From contig CANLTI010000037.1 of NCBI GenBank assembly GCA_947494095.1, positions 1 to 51,370 on the forward strand: a stretch of 51,370 nt of DNA, read 5' to 3'. The translations under genes and the position numbers were made by a program. The notes below the pieces were generated by a model that saw nothing but the letters and a program-made list of their open reading frames with translations, made no database searches and was not told the DNA's origin. Positions 1 to 7,842 of this stretch are shown here, in pieces (position 1 is the first letter of the stretch; every line of letters begins with the position of its first letter). The DNA is from an uncultured Pseudomonadales bacterium (lineage in GTDB: Bacteria; Pseudomonadota; Gammaproteobacteria; Pseudomonadales; Cellvibrionaceae).

Positions 1-1436
1 TGCAACTGCTCTACGGTATTAATACAGCGACTGCCAATGCTTGGCAAGTTAAACACAATAATGCGAGCTTCTTCGTTATGCAATTCCACTTTATCGTTTT
101 GTACGATAAGCTTTTGCCCAAAAGCGTGCGTCCAACCATGGCCTAGGCCAATATTATCGGGGTTACTGCTTTTGTATTTACGCTCCCACGCTAAAGGCAG
201 AGGGCCCTCAAGGTTAAAGTCGGTCAGTGGTAAAATTTCTTCGCCTGTCACAAGGCTAATGGGTTCGCCGCCTTGGCAGGTTTTATTATCTGCGCTACAG
301 GTGTCACCATTTTTATTTTTACCGGGCTCGCCGGTCTGGCTATCGCCTTTTGTACCGTCTTGGCTTGCTGTGTCTTGGGAGGCTTTGCTTTGGTCATTAC
401 CGCCTTGCTTATTTTGTTGCTTTTTAAAGCTCTCATTTTTGGGCGGGTTTTTTTCTAGGGTTTGTTTTTTAGGAAACTTAACCTTTTCTTTAACAATTTT
501 ATCGAGCTTACCCGTCACGCTTTTGCGGAGCATTTTTTGCTCGCCTAAACGGGTGAATTTTTTTAAGTGCCTGGCTAGGTTTTTAAATAAAGAGGCGTGT
601 CGCATTTTGGCGGCAACTTGCGCAGCATTACCGGCACCGCCGGTGGTGAGCGCGAGGATAGCGCCTAAAATAATATCAAATGCGGCAGAGCCAACAATTT
701 TGGCTGTTTCAACGCGGGACTGTGCCTTGGCGTAATCAACGGCAAAGCTGAGCAACAGTTTTGCCGTTTCGGCATCATCCATAACAAAGGCCATTATGCG
801 ATAGGCCTCCATCATTTGTTGCGCTAGTGCCTTAGGTGTTATCCCAAATATCGCGGCAAAGTCTTCTGTGTTTTTTTCATTAAGGCTATCAAAAAACGCA
901 GCTTCATCGCCCTCAATGTATTTTTGCCAGCCGGCCTCAATGGCATTTATGTCACTTTGAATTTTCATCCACATGGCTTTGCCGCCTAACTCTAGCGCCT
1001 CGCCTGCAAATTCAAAAATACCCACAGCTCCCTCACCCACACCGGTTAAAAAAGCACCGGTCAAAATCAAACCTTGGGTGAGCCAATCCTCTTGGGCTAG
1101 CCGTGCATCTTGGCTGTCTTTATCGGCGCGTTCGGCGGTAATAATGCTGTCGAGTACCGCTTTAATATCGGTGCGCGTAGCGACCATTTCATCCGTAACA
1201 TCACGGCCAATTTCATACGTAACCGAGGCGCCAGGGGCAAGAAACGTGTTGACCCACTGCCCTTCAAAATTAAACAAGCCAGTACCTTCATAGCCATCGG
1301 CAGAAAACGATAAAGGCGCCCGTTTTGTGTAAGGTTTACCATTGGGATAGCACAGCATGACACCCGCATGATGAGTTTCATTGTCATCTTCTGGTGTAAT
1401 GGGGGTAACGGCAATCCCTTCGCCAATTTCAGTCAT
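1..1436 (-). CDS. Rhs-family protein, N-terminal part (3' end outside window)
   Basis: The frame opens at an ATG at 1436 and stays open to the window edge, giving 478 visible residues with no stop. The first ~110 residues are soluble. A hydrophobic, Gly/Ala-rich stretch near residues 275-300 resembles the membrane region of Rhs effectors, and is followed by a low-complexity Lys/Gln/Asn/Ser linker. The last visible part carries the Rhs entry signature: GEPISLVTGEE, then DFNLEGPLPLAWERKY, as at the start of the Rhs/YD beta-cage (DUF6531-like). Family knowledge: such proteins encapsulate a C-terminal toxin and are commonly delivered by type VI secretion. The cage, toxin and any immunity gene lie beyond the left edge, so the activity cannot be named. 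The ketosynthase-like gene ends 38 bases upstream on the same strand, suggesting co-transcription. The family call is firm; T6SS delivery is inferred. Confidence 0.88.
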   Translation of the reverse strand, partial: MTEIGEGIAVTPITPEDDNETHHAGVMLCYPNGKPYTKRAPLSFSADGYEGTGLFNFEGQWVNTFLAPGASVTYEIGRDVTDEMVATRTDIKAVLDSIITAERADKDSQDARLAQEDWLTQGLILTGAFLTGVGEGAVGIFEFAGEALELGGKAMWMKIQSDINAIEAGWQKYIEGDEAAFFDSLNEKNTEDFAAIFGITPKALAQQMMEAYRIMAFVMDDAETAKLLLSFAVDYAKAQSRVETAKIVGSAAFDIILGAILALTTGGAGNAAQVAAKMRHASLFKNLARHLKKFTRLGEQKMLRKSVTGKLDKIVKEKVKFPKKQTLEKNPPKNESFKKQQNKQGGNDQSKASQDTASQDGTKGDSQTGEPGKNKNGDTCSADNKTCQGGEPISLVTGEEILPLTDFNLEGPLPLAWERKYKSSNPDNIGLGHGWTHAFGQKLIVQNDKVELHNEEARIIVFNLPSIGSRCINTVEQL

Positions 1437-1474
1437 GATTACTCCGTGGCGTATTTTTATTATCAGTGGTTGAA

Positions 1475-2629
1475 TTAAATGCTTGCGTCATTGCAGGTTT
1501 TTTGTGCCGTTTGCACGGCATTAACAGCCGTGTTTACAGCCGTGTTTACAATAATAGCCGCCGAGCGAGAAGCGTTATCTGCAGAGCATAAAATAAGCGA
1601 CGCGCCTTGGCTTGGCGATGTGGCGCTGGACTCCAGCATGGCTTGTGCCGCAAGCCCTATTAAAAATGCTCCAGCCGCTGCACCTGTATCACCTAGGCAG
1701 TCGGCGGGGTGCTCGGTGGTGTATTGCTCGGCAAGCTGAGGCTGATTGCGAATAATTGTGACACCCAACTCTTTAGACCAATAATGCTCGCCATTCATAC
1801 TACTATAAACGGCTGCAATAGGGGCACCTTGATAACCGCTTAGCGCTGAGCGTGTCGCTTGCGCTAGGCCTTCACCAAAATACGGTTCATCGCTATAGAG
1901 GTGTCCTGGCTCTTTGCTATTACCCGCCGGTAATAGGCGTATGGCCTGCCCATTATGCTGCAAAGCGAGCGCGGGGTTTTTAGTTAACAAAATAAATGCT
2001 GCGCCTTCACCGGGCACAAAACCATCTGTTGCCACACCATGTTTGATACGTGCTTGCGATAATAGCGCTCGTAAAAGCTCTGGCCGCTGAAAACTATCAA
2101 CGCCGCCAATCAATACCGCAGGCACATCATCTTGACTCAAAAGGGTTTGCGCCATTTGTAAGGTACCCAATGCACCCGGGCGCCCGGTATGCAACAAACG
2201 GCTCAAGCCCTTATTAATGGGTAAGCCTGTTTGGATAATTAAATCAGATAAAAAATGCTCGGGTAACTGGTCGGGCTGCTGCGTGTACTTTTCGGGGCAA
2301 GATAAGAGCAAAGGCACAGGCTGTTCATCGCTATAGCCTGCCATCGCCTCAACCATGGGTAAGTGGGCCAGCCGCAATAAATGCTCATGCCAGCGGCTAT
2401 AAGCGCCTAACAAAAAGACGGCATCGTCAATTTCAGGCAATATGGACTCGGGCACCAACGCCATTTTAACCGGCAATAATGGCGACCCTTCTCCGCCTTG
2501 TGGCGCGGCATAGTTCGAATCTTCATAGCCGCTAATGCTTGCCCGTACCGCCGCATAATTTGCTTTAGCGCCCTGCCCAATGGCACTCAACATACCCAGC
2601 TTGGAGATGTACATTTTTGCGGTGTTCAT
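1475..2629 (-). CDS. Ketosynthase-fold (beta-ketoacyl synthase-like) protein, catalytically degenerate, Rhs-linked
   Basis: The ATG at 2629 was chosen because an AGGAAG ribosome site lies just upstream; the longer frame to 2692 adds a low-quality extension. The product is ~384 residues. The N-terminus (YISKLGMLSAIG) and DGFVPGEGAA match the start of ketosynthases and the DGF-x-GEG motif. Where the nucleophilic Cys should stand the protein has HTGRPGALG. The first His motif (HGTGT) is replaced by SSMNGEHYW, and the final GH motif by LGDTGAAAG. All three catalytic residues therefore appear lost, arguing against fatty-acid or polyketide synthesis. Family knowledge: ketosynthase-like proteins occur in T6SS effector loci with DUF2169/PAAR-type genes. 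Here it directly precedes the Rhs gene, so a role in loading or maturation of that effector is an inference. The C-terminus has a short tandem NTAV repeat. Confidence 0.75.
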   Translation of the reverse strand: MNTAKMYISKLGMLSAIGQGAKANYAAVRASISGYEDSNYAAPQGGEGSPLLPVKMALVPESILPEIDDAVFLLGAYSRWHEHLLRLAHLPMVEAMAGYSDEQPVPLLLSCPEKYTQQPDQLPEHFLSDLIIQTGLPINKGLSRLLHTGRPGALGTLQMAQTLLSQDDVPAVLIGGVDSFQRPELLRALLSQARIKHGVATDGFVPGEGAAFILLTKNPALALQHNGQAIRLLPAGNSKEPGHLYSDEPYFGEGLAQATRSALSGYQGAPIAAVYSSMNGEHYWSKELGVTIIRNQPQLAEQYTTEHPADCLGDTGAAAGAFLIGLAAQAMLESSATSPSQGASLILCSADNASRSAAIIVNTAVNTAVNAVQTAQKTCNDASI

Positions 2630-2670
2630 AACTTCCTTTATTGACGCTAGTATTGACGCTAAATATTTAA

Positions 2671-2706
2671 ACAGGCACTTTAGGACAGGCACTTTAGGAT
2701 AGGCAC
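2671..2706. repeat. Short tandem repeat upstream of the ketosynthase-like gene
   Basis: A 14-bp unit close to CAGGCACTTTAGGA occurs twice and a third copy begins, next to a second doubled motif (TTGACGCTA) at about 2640-2660. It lies in the leader of the minus-strand operon. No function is assigned. Confidence 0.6.
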
Positions 2707-3429
2707 GCGGCTTATCATCGCGGGTCTATTTGCCACTGGCTTTAGCTAGTCACCCTAATAGCAATGCTGCAAGTGACGCAAACGCAAGGCCATACTATGA
2801 GCCACCCAAGGCTACCGACCACTGCGTTTAGCTTGCACTACATTAACTTGCACTACAAAGAGATACACCGACCCCAAAACCCGCCGAGCATAAACATAGC
2901 ATGCTAATAGCTTCTAGCTATTAATGCAACTTGGATTTGGCGCGCAAAATAAGCAGGCAGGGCGCAACCGCGCAAGCAACTGGTTTCGATAGACGATACC
3001 GCCTTTTACAACATCACAACGCGCTGCGTAAGGCGTAGTTTTTTTGTGTAGCTATGATAAATTCAACGGCAAAAGCTACGAACATAGACGTAGCTGCACT
3101 ATTGGCTTGCTCCTGCGCGCCTAGTATTAGTACATCCGTGTACGTTGATCGAGCAACGTATTCAGCTATTAAGCTCCATATTTGCTATCTAAATCTGCGC
3201 CTATGAGTCATGAGCAAACACCTTCACCTTGTCATCAAACTCAACCCCAAAGAGGGCCCCAATGGTCTGCCAGAGGAGTACTAGAGCGCTTAAATATCGA
3301 CATTGAGCCTGGCTATTGCAAACACAGTGTCAGAATAGTTGTCACCCCCTTGTCGGCTTGTGGCATAAATCACAAAAAAATACACTCACCCTAAATAATC
3401 ATTAAAAAACCCCAAATCGTCAGCCAAAA

Positions 3430-3529
3430 GCCGCCCGCGTCATCTATTCAGGGCCTTAGAACGCAGGATGCCGACTAGAGCCTACAGGGAAGTACTTGCC
3501 GCGTGCCTTGAATGGGTGACGCGGGTGGC
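3430..3529. repeat. Long imperfect inverted repeat (25-bp arms)
   Basis: Arms at 3430-3454 and 3505-3529 pair at about 20 of 25 positions (both contain the core CCCGCGTCA or its complement) around a 50-base centre. It has the look of a dispersed extragenic palindrome, but only one copy is present in the window. It does not show the terminal core sites of an integron attC. Confidence 0.6.
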
Positions 3530-3563
3530 GCCCCGATCAAATCCAACTAAACCCAACCCAACC

Positions 3564-3646
3564 CACAAAGCACAAAGCACAAAGCACAAAGCACAAAGCA
3601 CAAAGCACAAAGCACAAAGCACAAAGCACAAAGCACAAAGCACAAA
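3564..3646. repeat. Heptanucleotide microsatellite, ~12 copies of CACAAAG
   Basis: Eleven perfect CACAAAG units followed by a partial twelfth. A 7-base unit shifts frame with each gain or loss, so copy number should be unstable by slipped-strand mispairing. No convincing gene crosses it and no promoter is obvious beside it, so a phase-variation role is not supported. Confidence 0.95.
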
Positions 3647-3962
3647 AACATATACTCACTATAAATAACCATTAAAAAAACCGTCATGTCATATTAATTT
3701 TTGAGCGCTTTAATAACCACTGACTTAAAATTAGACGCGGGTCTAGCTTATGCTCGGCTAATACATTGACTTCAGAAAAGTAAGCTAAAAGGTAACTATT
3801 CAGTCAAGTTAACAAATCCCTCTTGGCAGGGTGCTGATGGGTTATTTTTTGGGCATTTAAGCGCAGTAAGAAACTTAGTTATCGAGAAGTGAAATCACAG
3901 TGCTTGGGGTGCCTGAAAGAGTTAAATGATTTAATGGTGCAATATAGCTCCACCAACAATTT

Positions 3963-4003
3963 AAAAAAAAGCCCCTTAACGGCGGCCGTTAAGGGGCTTT
4001 TTT
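3963..4003. terminator. Bidirectional intrinsic terminator
   Basis: A perfect 13-bp stem (GCCCCTTAACGGC, 3971-3983, with its complement 3985-3997) is flanked by an A-run on the left and a T-run on the right, so it can work on either strand. It lies ~85 bases past the minus-strand YbaK/HDOD gene, its most likely client. Confidence 0.9.
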
Positions 4004-4083
4004 GAGATTTTTTTGCTGTTGGTCAATATTTGTCAATGATGCGCTATCTCGTAATCGCTAAACAAAGCGACTCGTCGATCGAG

Positions 4084-5457
4084 CTAGCCCATCATCTTTG
4101 CGGCAATATCATCGAGCGCTTCGCACGACGCTAAAACATTATCAACAGTGGCATCGGCTGTTTCGGGGTCTAGGTGTAAGCCTTCAAACAGCTTATTTGG
4201 GATAGGTACAGGAAACCGCGAACCTATGCCCTTGCGGGCAAGTAGCTGCTCGGCCACAAACAGTAAATGCGCGTACTCGGCGTGCTCGCCTTGATAATTA
4301 GGGTTAAATTGCTGCCTTAAGGCGGTGATTACCTCGTTTGGCATACTCCATGTTTCGAGCAGCCAGCTAGAAATTTGACAGCTACTTACCCCCACCACAC
4401 TTTGCTCTACGGCATGGCTTTGAATATGGGGGTTGGCCTCTAGGTGGCGACTGATATTGGTGTAATACGGCGGGAACACCTCAGCCAAAACAAGATGGCC
4501 AAGATTACATAACAAACCGGCTAAATAAGACATGCCGAATGCCGGCCTATGTTCTCGGGGAATGCTCGTTACCAAGCCCTCGACCACCGCTGCCACACAA
4601 ATAGCATGCTGCCAATAAGCCGCTATTTGTTTTTGGTTCATAACACTGGTACTCATGGTTTTACCCAGCGCCAAGCCAAGCGCCAAATTAAGCACCATAT
4701 CAAAGCCCAATACACGCACAATGGCATCGTGGACCGACTTGATTTTGCCTGGTGCCGAGTAATAAGGCGAAGCCGCCCAGCTAACCACCTGGGCGGCCAA
4801 TGATGGGTCTAGCTCGACTATATCGGTTAAATCGCTAATATCGGCTTCGGGGTTAGCTCGCAATTTAATAATGCGCCGTGCGGTATCGGGTAAAGGCGGG
4901 AGCTCTAGAGTGTCTTCTAGGCGTTGTTTAATGCGCAGCTGTGTAAAGCGCTGTACCGAGGCTGATATTTGCGCGCCATCGCCAGCATTTGATGCCAGTA
5001 GCTCCGGTGCCCGCGAGGCAATACTGGCCACATTAGCGGCAGTTACCATGGCGCAAAAAACCTCGCGCTTTACCTCAAGCATTTGCTCATGATCGCCGGT
5101 TTCTAGCCACAAGGTGCCAAACTCGAGTAATGCGCTATCGACCAGCGTAATATTTTTTTGCCATTGCGGTATCGCTGGGACGGCGGTTAAGCCCACCTTA
5201 GCGAGTGTGTCTGCAAGCTCTTCTTGGCTCACCGCTTTAAGGTTGCGACTAAACTCATTAGCAACAGCATCCAGATCTAGAATGCTGTTCCAGGGTAGTA
5301 GCACCTGCACCCAGCCTTTACTGTCTTTGAGCAAGAGTGATTTAACCAAACACGCTTGCACGCTGGCGGCCACTGGCTGCTTAGGAAGGGATTCGCGTAG
5401 CTCATAATGAATATTATTGGTTTCCAGCATGTGCAAAATACTAGCAGGCAATGGCAT
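4084..5457 (-). CDS. YbaK-like aminoacyl-tRNA deacylase domain fused to HDOD domain
   Basis: The start is set at the ATG at 5457 because AAGGGG sits six bases upstream of it; an in-frame ATG at 5472 precedes that site. The product is 457 residues. Residues ~1-140 resemble the YbaK/ProX trans-editing fold, with the family-typical VKSLLLKD strand and a lysine. Residues ~185-400 form an HDOD domain (LPPLPDTARRII, followed by helical segments with LDPSLAAQVVSWA). HDOD domains are HD-fold proteins without the metal site, usually acting in signalling or stress regulation. This fusion is a recognised family in Pseudomonas-like bacteria, but its role is not established. The gene stands alone on its strand, with a terminator downstream. 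Confidence 0.85.
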   Translation of the reverse strand: MPLPASILHMLETNNIHYELRESLPKQPVAASVQACLVKSLLLKDSKGWVQVLLPWNSILDLDAVANEFSRNLKAVSQEELADTLAKVGLTAVPAIPQWQKNITLVDSALLEFGTLWLETGDHEQMLEVKREVFCAMVTAANVASIASRAPELLASNAGDGAQISASVQRFTQLRIKQRLEDTLELPPLPDTARRIIKLRANPEADISDLTDIVELDPSLAAQVVSWAASPYYSAPGKIKSVHDAIVRVLGFDMVLNLALGLALGKTMSTSVMNQKQIAAYWQHAICVAAVVEGLVTSIPREHRPAFGMSYLAGLLCNLGHLVLAEVFPPYYTNISRHLEANPHIQSHAVEQSVVGVSSCQISSWLLETWSMPNEVITALRQQFNPNYQGEHAEYAHLLFVAEQLLARKGIGSRFPVPIPNKLFEGLHLDPETADATVDNVLASCEALDDIAAKMMG

Positions 5458-5669
5458 AGGGTACCCCTTCACTAATTAATCTATACCTTAAAATATAGCG
5501 CCCTGAGTGATTAAAAAACAACCACTCATCGGCTAAAACAGCTAATCAAAATGTCCTTATAACCTAAGCTGTTATTGCAAGGGCTGTTTGGCTAAAACGC
5601 CTACTAATACTGCCAAAACAGTTATTAAAGCCTGCAAATACTGCATTTAAAGTATTAAGTGCAGTCTAA

Positions 5670-5871
5670 AGGGCGAGGCCGTAATCACCTATCCAATTAG
5701 TCGTAGTGTTCTGTTTTTCGGCACGACGCTCAAAGGGGCGTAGCCTGGGCATGCAAGGCTTTGAGCCGCGCATCGGGGCAGGAGCCCCTTATTAGACAGT
5801 GCAGGCGCATAATATCGAGGAGGGGAAGCACAAAACACGTATTATTGGGTAATGTATTTCTTTCTCGCCCT
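5670..5871. repeat. MITE-like dispersed element, copy A (long form)
   Basis: A ~202-bp non-coding element with ends AGGGCGAG and CTCGCCCT, flanked on both sides by TAA (5667-5669 and 5872-5874). It shares the family core (CAAGGCTTTGAGC-like, TAGCCTGGGCATG) with the copies at 19255, 22638, 31185 and 51299. It carries an extra internal block, about 5770-5825, that the 158-bp copies lack. It lies upstream of yccA. Confidence 0.8.
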
Positions 5872-5908
5872 TAAGGGCACCGGCGCATACTTAAAAACTT
5901 GGGCGCGT

Positions 5909-5956
5909 CTTGGGTTTACCACTACTTGGGTTGACCGCTACTTGGGTTGACCACTA
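5909..5956. repeat. Tandem repeat, 3 x 16 bp
   Basis: Three consecutive 16-bp units of the form CTTGGGTT(T/G)ACC(A/G)CTA with one or two substitutions, in the gap upstream of yccA. No coding or regulatory role is apparent. Confidence 0.85.
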
Positions 5957-6194
5957 ACTACAGGTGCACCGCGCTCGCGGTACAGGCAATTCACCTGATG
6001 CTTAAGCCACTAAACCCTTTATTTTGTAAGGTTTAATCGCTTTTAAAGGCAGTTGCGTAAGGTTTGAAAATATCTATCGCACTTACTTGATTTTTGGTAG
6101 TCTGACCACCAAGATTAGCGAATAAGCAAAGCCGCTTTTTAAAAGCTGCTGCTACTACGCTTTTTAATGATTTTTATTATCTAGGAGCACGACC

Positions 6195-6869
6195 ATGCAA
6201 CAGGCCTATTCTGCCAGTTCCGTTAAACACGTTGAGACCCACAAAGTCTTACGCAATACTTACAGCCTGCTATCTGTCACCTTGTTAGTCAGCGCCATCT
6301 CTGCGTCTATAGGCATGGCAATTGGCTTATCCCATATTATGGGTATGGTACTTTCTTTTGGTGCCATTGGTGTTTTGTGGTTTGTTTTACCTAAAGTAGC
6401 TAACTCATCTAAAGGCATTTTGGCGGTTTTTGCCGTTGCCGCAATGCTCGGTGCAGGCCTTGCCCCTACACTTAGCTACTACATGGGCACCGCAAATGGC
6501 GGCATGATTATTATGCAAGCGCTTGGCGGTACTGCACTGGTGTTTTTTGCTTTATCAGGCTATGTACTCACTACCCGCAAAGATTTTAGCTTTATGGGTG
6601 GCTTTTTGATGGTTGGCCTTATTACTGTTGTTGTAGCCAGCTTGGCGTTTATGGTGTTGGGCTTATTTGGTGTTCATATGCCTGCTGCCAGCCTAGCCAT
6701 TAGCGCTGTCGTTGTTTTATTGATGTCGGGCTTTATTTTGTATGACACAAGCGCCATCATTAACGGCGGCGAAACCAACTATATTATGGCAACCGTTCGC
6801 TTGTATTTAGATATTCTCAACTTGTTTACCGCATTGTTACACCTTTTAGGCTTTTTAAACGACGACTAA
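6195..6869 (+). CDS. yccA: Bax inhibitor-1/YccA family inner-membrane protein
   Basis: The 224-residue protein starts at an ATG preceded by AGGAG at seven bases. After a ~25-residue cytoplasmic start it shows seven hydrophobic segments, as expected of the BI-1/TMBIM fold. The C-terminus carries the family pattern YDTSAIINGGETNYI followed by LYLDILNLF, which includes conserved acidic residues. In E. coli the homologue binds and moderates the membrane protease FtsH; that role here is by homology. A strong terminator follows within 25 bases, so it is probably monocistronic despite the tus genes downstream, an arrangement common in Pseudomonas-like genomes. Confidence 0.93.
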   Translation: MQQAYSASSVKHVETHKVLRNTYSLLSVTLLVSAISASIGMAIGLSHIMGMVLSFGAIGVLWFVLPKVANSSKGILAVFAVAAMLGAGLAPTLSYYMGTANGGMIIMQALGGTALVFFALSGYVLTTRKDFSFMGGFLMVGLITVVVASLAFMVLGLFGVHMPAASLAISAVVVLLMSGFILYDTSAIINGGETNYIMATVRLYLDILNLFTALLHLLGFLNDD

Positions 6870-6889
6870 ACTGCCCTGCTGTAAACATT

Positions 6890-6920
6890 AAAAACCGCCC
6901 GTTTTACGGGCGGTTTTTTT
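6890..6920 (+). terminator. Intrinsic terminator after yccA
   Basis: The stem ACCGCCCG/CGGGCGGT has a four-base loop (TTTA) and a following T7 run, 21 bases past the yccA stop. An A-run on the left would also allow weak use on the minus strand. Confidence 0.92.
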
Positions 6921-6961
6921 ATGCGTATCATTCGCCTTTTTATCATTGCGAGTCGCTTATT

Positions 6962-7369
6962 ATGCTTTTTACCCTTGTTATTCATGCCGCTCCGCATTCG
7001 CTACTGGGAAGCACGGCTTATAACGCGTATCAATTTGCGCAGTGCCTACTCCAAGAAGGCCACAGTATTCATCGCCTCTTTTTTTACGGCGAAGGCGTGC
7101 ACAACCTCAATGCACAAGCCATTACCCCCCAAGGGGAGTTTGACCTGCCGGCCGCCTGGCAGGCTCTTATTACGCAGTATCAGCTCGATAGCGTAGTGTG
7201 TATTGCCGCAGCACTTAGGCGCGGTGTATTAGACGACAACGAGCAAAGACGCCACCAAACAGCGCAGCGCGCACTGGCAAATAACCTGCTCGATGGCAGC
7301 GAACTTAGCGGCTTAGGCCAGCTGATTGATGCGACCGCCCACAGTGATCGCACCATTACATTTGCCTAG
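6962..7369 (+). CDS. tusD: Sulfurtransferase TusD
   Basis: A 135-residue DsrE-fold subunit of the TusBCD complex. It accepts persulfide sulfur from TusA and passes it to TusE for 2-thiouridine synthesis at wobble U34 of tRNAs. The N-terminus (MLFTLVIHAAPHS) and the conserved CIAAALRRGVLD segment, whose Cys is the sulfur carrier in TusD, are both present. Length matches the family. It is the first gene of tusDCB. The gap to tusC is unusually large (92 bases) and is filled by a tandem repeat. Confidence 0.93.
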   Translation: MLFTLVIHAAPHSLLGSTAYNAYQFAQCLLQEGHSIHRLFFYGEGVHNLNAQAITPQGEFDLPAAWQALITQYQLDSVVCIAAALRRGVLDDNEQRRHQTAQRALANNLLDGSELSGLGQLIDATAHSDRTITFA

Positions 7370-7381
7370 CCACATCTACAT

Positions 7382-7441
7382 CTAATAACACCTATTCTAA
7401 TAACACCTACGCTAACGACACCTACGCCTAGCAATACCTAC
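7382..7441. repeat. Tandem repeat, 4 x 15 bp, between tusD and tusC
   Basis: Four consecutive 15-bp units close to CTAATAACACCTACG, decaying from left to right. The unit length is a multiple of three, but the array lies after the tusD stop codon. It takes up most of the tusD-tusC spacer. Confidence 0.9.
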
Positions 7442-7461
7442 AACCCTATCGGAAGCCCTTA

Positions 7462-7842
7462 ATGGAAGCCCAAACACATATCGCGCAATATGATTTACTC
7501 TTTATTTTTAGCCACAGCCCCTACGGCAGTAGCTTGGGCCGCGAAGGCCTAGAGGCGGCATTGGCTGCCGGTGCCTTTGACCAAAATATGGCTATTATTT
7601 TTATGGGTGAGGGTTTATGGCAGCTCAAAAGCGAGCAAGATACTGCCAGCGCACAACGTAAAAACCATCAAAAAATGACCAGCGCGCTGCCCATGTTTGG
7701 GATTGACGCACTTTACGCACAAGCCAGCGGGCTCGATGAGCGACAACTCGACCTTAGCGATTTTTATCTAGCGGCTAAACCCGTTAGCGATGCGACTATT
7801 GGCGTGCTTATTCGCCAAGCCAAACAAGTACTGAGCTTTTAA
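7462..7842 (+). CDS. tusC: Sulfurtransferase complex subunit TusC
   Basis: A 126-residue DsrF-like subunit of the TusBCD heterohexamer. The family pattern is clear (LLFIFSHSPYGSSLGREGLEA near the N-terminus, then IIFMGEGLWQL). It contains no cysteine, consistent with a structural rather than sulfur-carrying role. Its TAA stop shares one base with the ATG of tusB (TAATG), so the two are translationally coupled. Confidence 0.93.
   Translation: MEAQTHIAQYDLLFIFSHSPYGSSLGREGLEAALAAGAFDQNMAIIFMGEGLWQLKSEQDTASAQRKNHQKMTSALPMFGIDALYAQASGLDERQLDLSDFYLAAKPVSDATIGVLIRQAKQVLSF

Larger units (their letters stand above)
3370..3684. repeat. Imperfect ~40-bp direct repeats flanking the palindrome and microsatellite
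   Basis: The segment at about 3370-3413 and that at about 3641-3684 share CACAAAAA, then A-rich TA-ACTCAC, TAAATAA, CATTAAAAAA in the same order and spacing. They bracket the long inverted repeat and the 7-bp array, so the intervening ~230 bp looks like a duplicated or inserted unit. Confidence 0.6.
2630..4083. other. Repeat-rich intergenic region without a convincing gene
   Basis: About 1.4 kb separates the Rhs-linked operon from the YbaK/HDOD gene. The short open frames at 3182-3394 and 3468-3668 lack ribosome sites and recognisable sequence, and the second is built from a 7-bp microsatellite. The stretch holds a 14-bp tandem repeat, a hairpin at 2899-2927 (TAATAGCT/AGCTATTA), a long inverted repeat, the microsatellite, two ~40-bp direct repeats and one intrinsic terminator. 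This is typical of a junk-rich junction beside a toxin locus. Confidence 0.6.
5458..6194. other. Divergent intergenic region between YbaK/HDOD gene and yccA
   Basis: This ~740-bp stretch contains MITE-like copy A, the 16-bp tandem repeat and a 19-bp imperfect palindrome at 6094-6112 (TTGGT...ACCAA), about 80 bases ahead of yccA. The palindrome could be an operator of a GntR-like regulator, but this is only a shape argument. No further gene is visible. Confidence 0.5.

Noticed and set aside
37..735. 232-codon plus-strand frame at the left edge
   Set aside because: It is antisense to the Rhs gene, whose minus-strand frame is open across the region and carries clear family motifs.
2899..2927. 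Hairpin TAATAGCT/AGCTATTA as a terminator
   Set aside because: AT-rich stem without a T-run on either side; kept only as a note in the gap description.
3182..3394. 70-codon open frame on the plus strand
   Set aside because: No Shine-Dalgarno, no recognisable motif, and it ends inside the A-rich direct repeat.
3430..3529. Possible integron attC site
   Set aside because: The inverted repeat has no RYYYAAC/GTTRRRY core sites at its ends, and no integrase or cassette genes are nearby.
3564..3646. Possible CRISPR array
   Set aside because: The units are 7 bp with no spacers and no cas genes are present, so it is a simple microsatellite.
3468..3668. Open frame encoding a repeated KAQSTKH peptide
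   Set aside because: It is produced by translating the 7-bp microsatellite (three frames of the repeat give a 21-bp peptide unit). There is no ribosome site and no supporting homology.
6094..6112. TTGGT...ACCAA palindrome as a named operator
   Set aside because: The shape fits several GntR-family sites, but no regulator gene is adjacent and the match to any one consensus is not specific enough.
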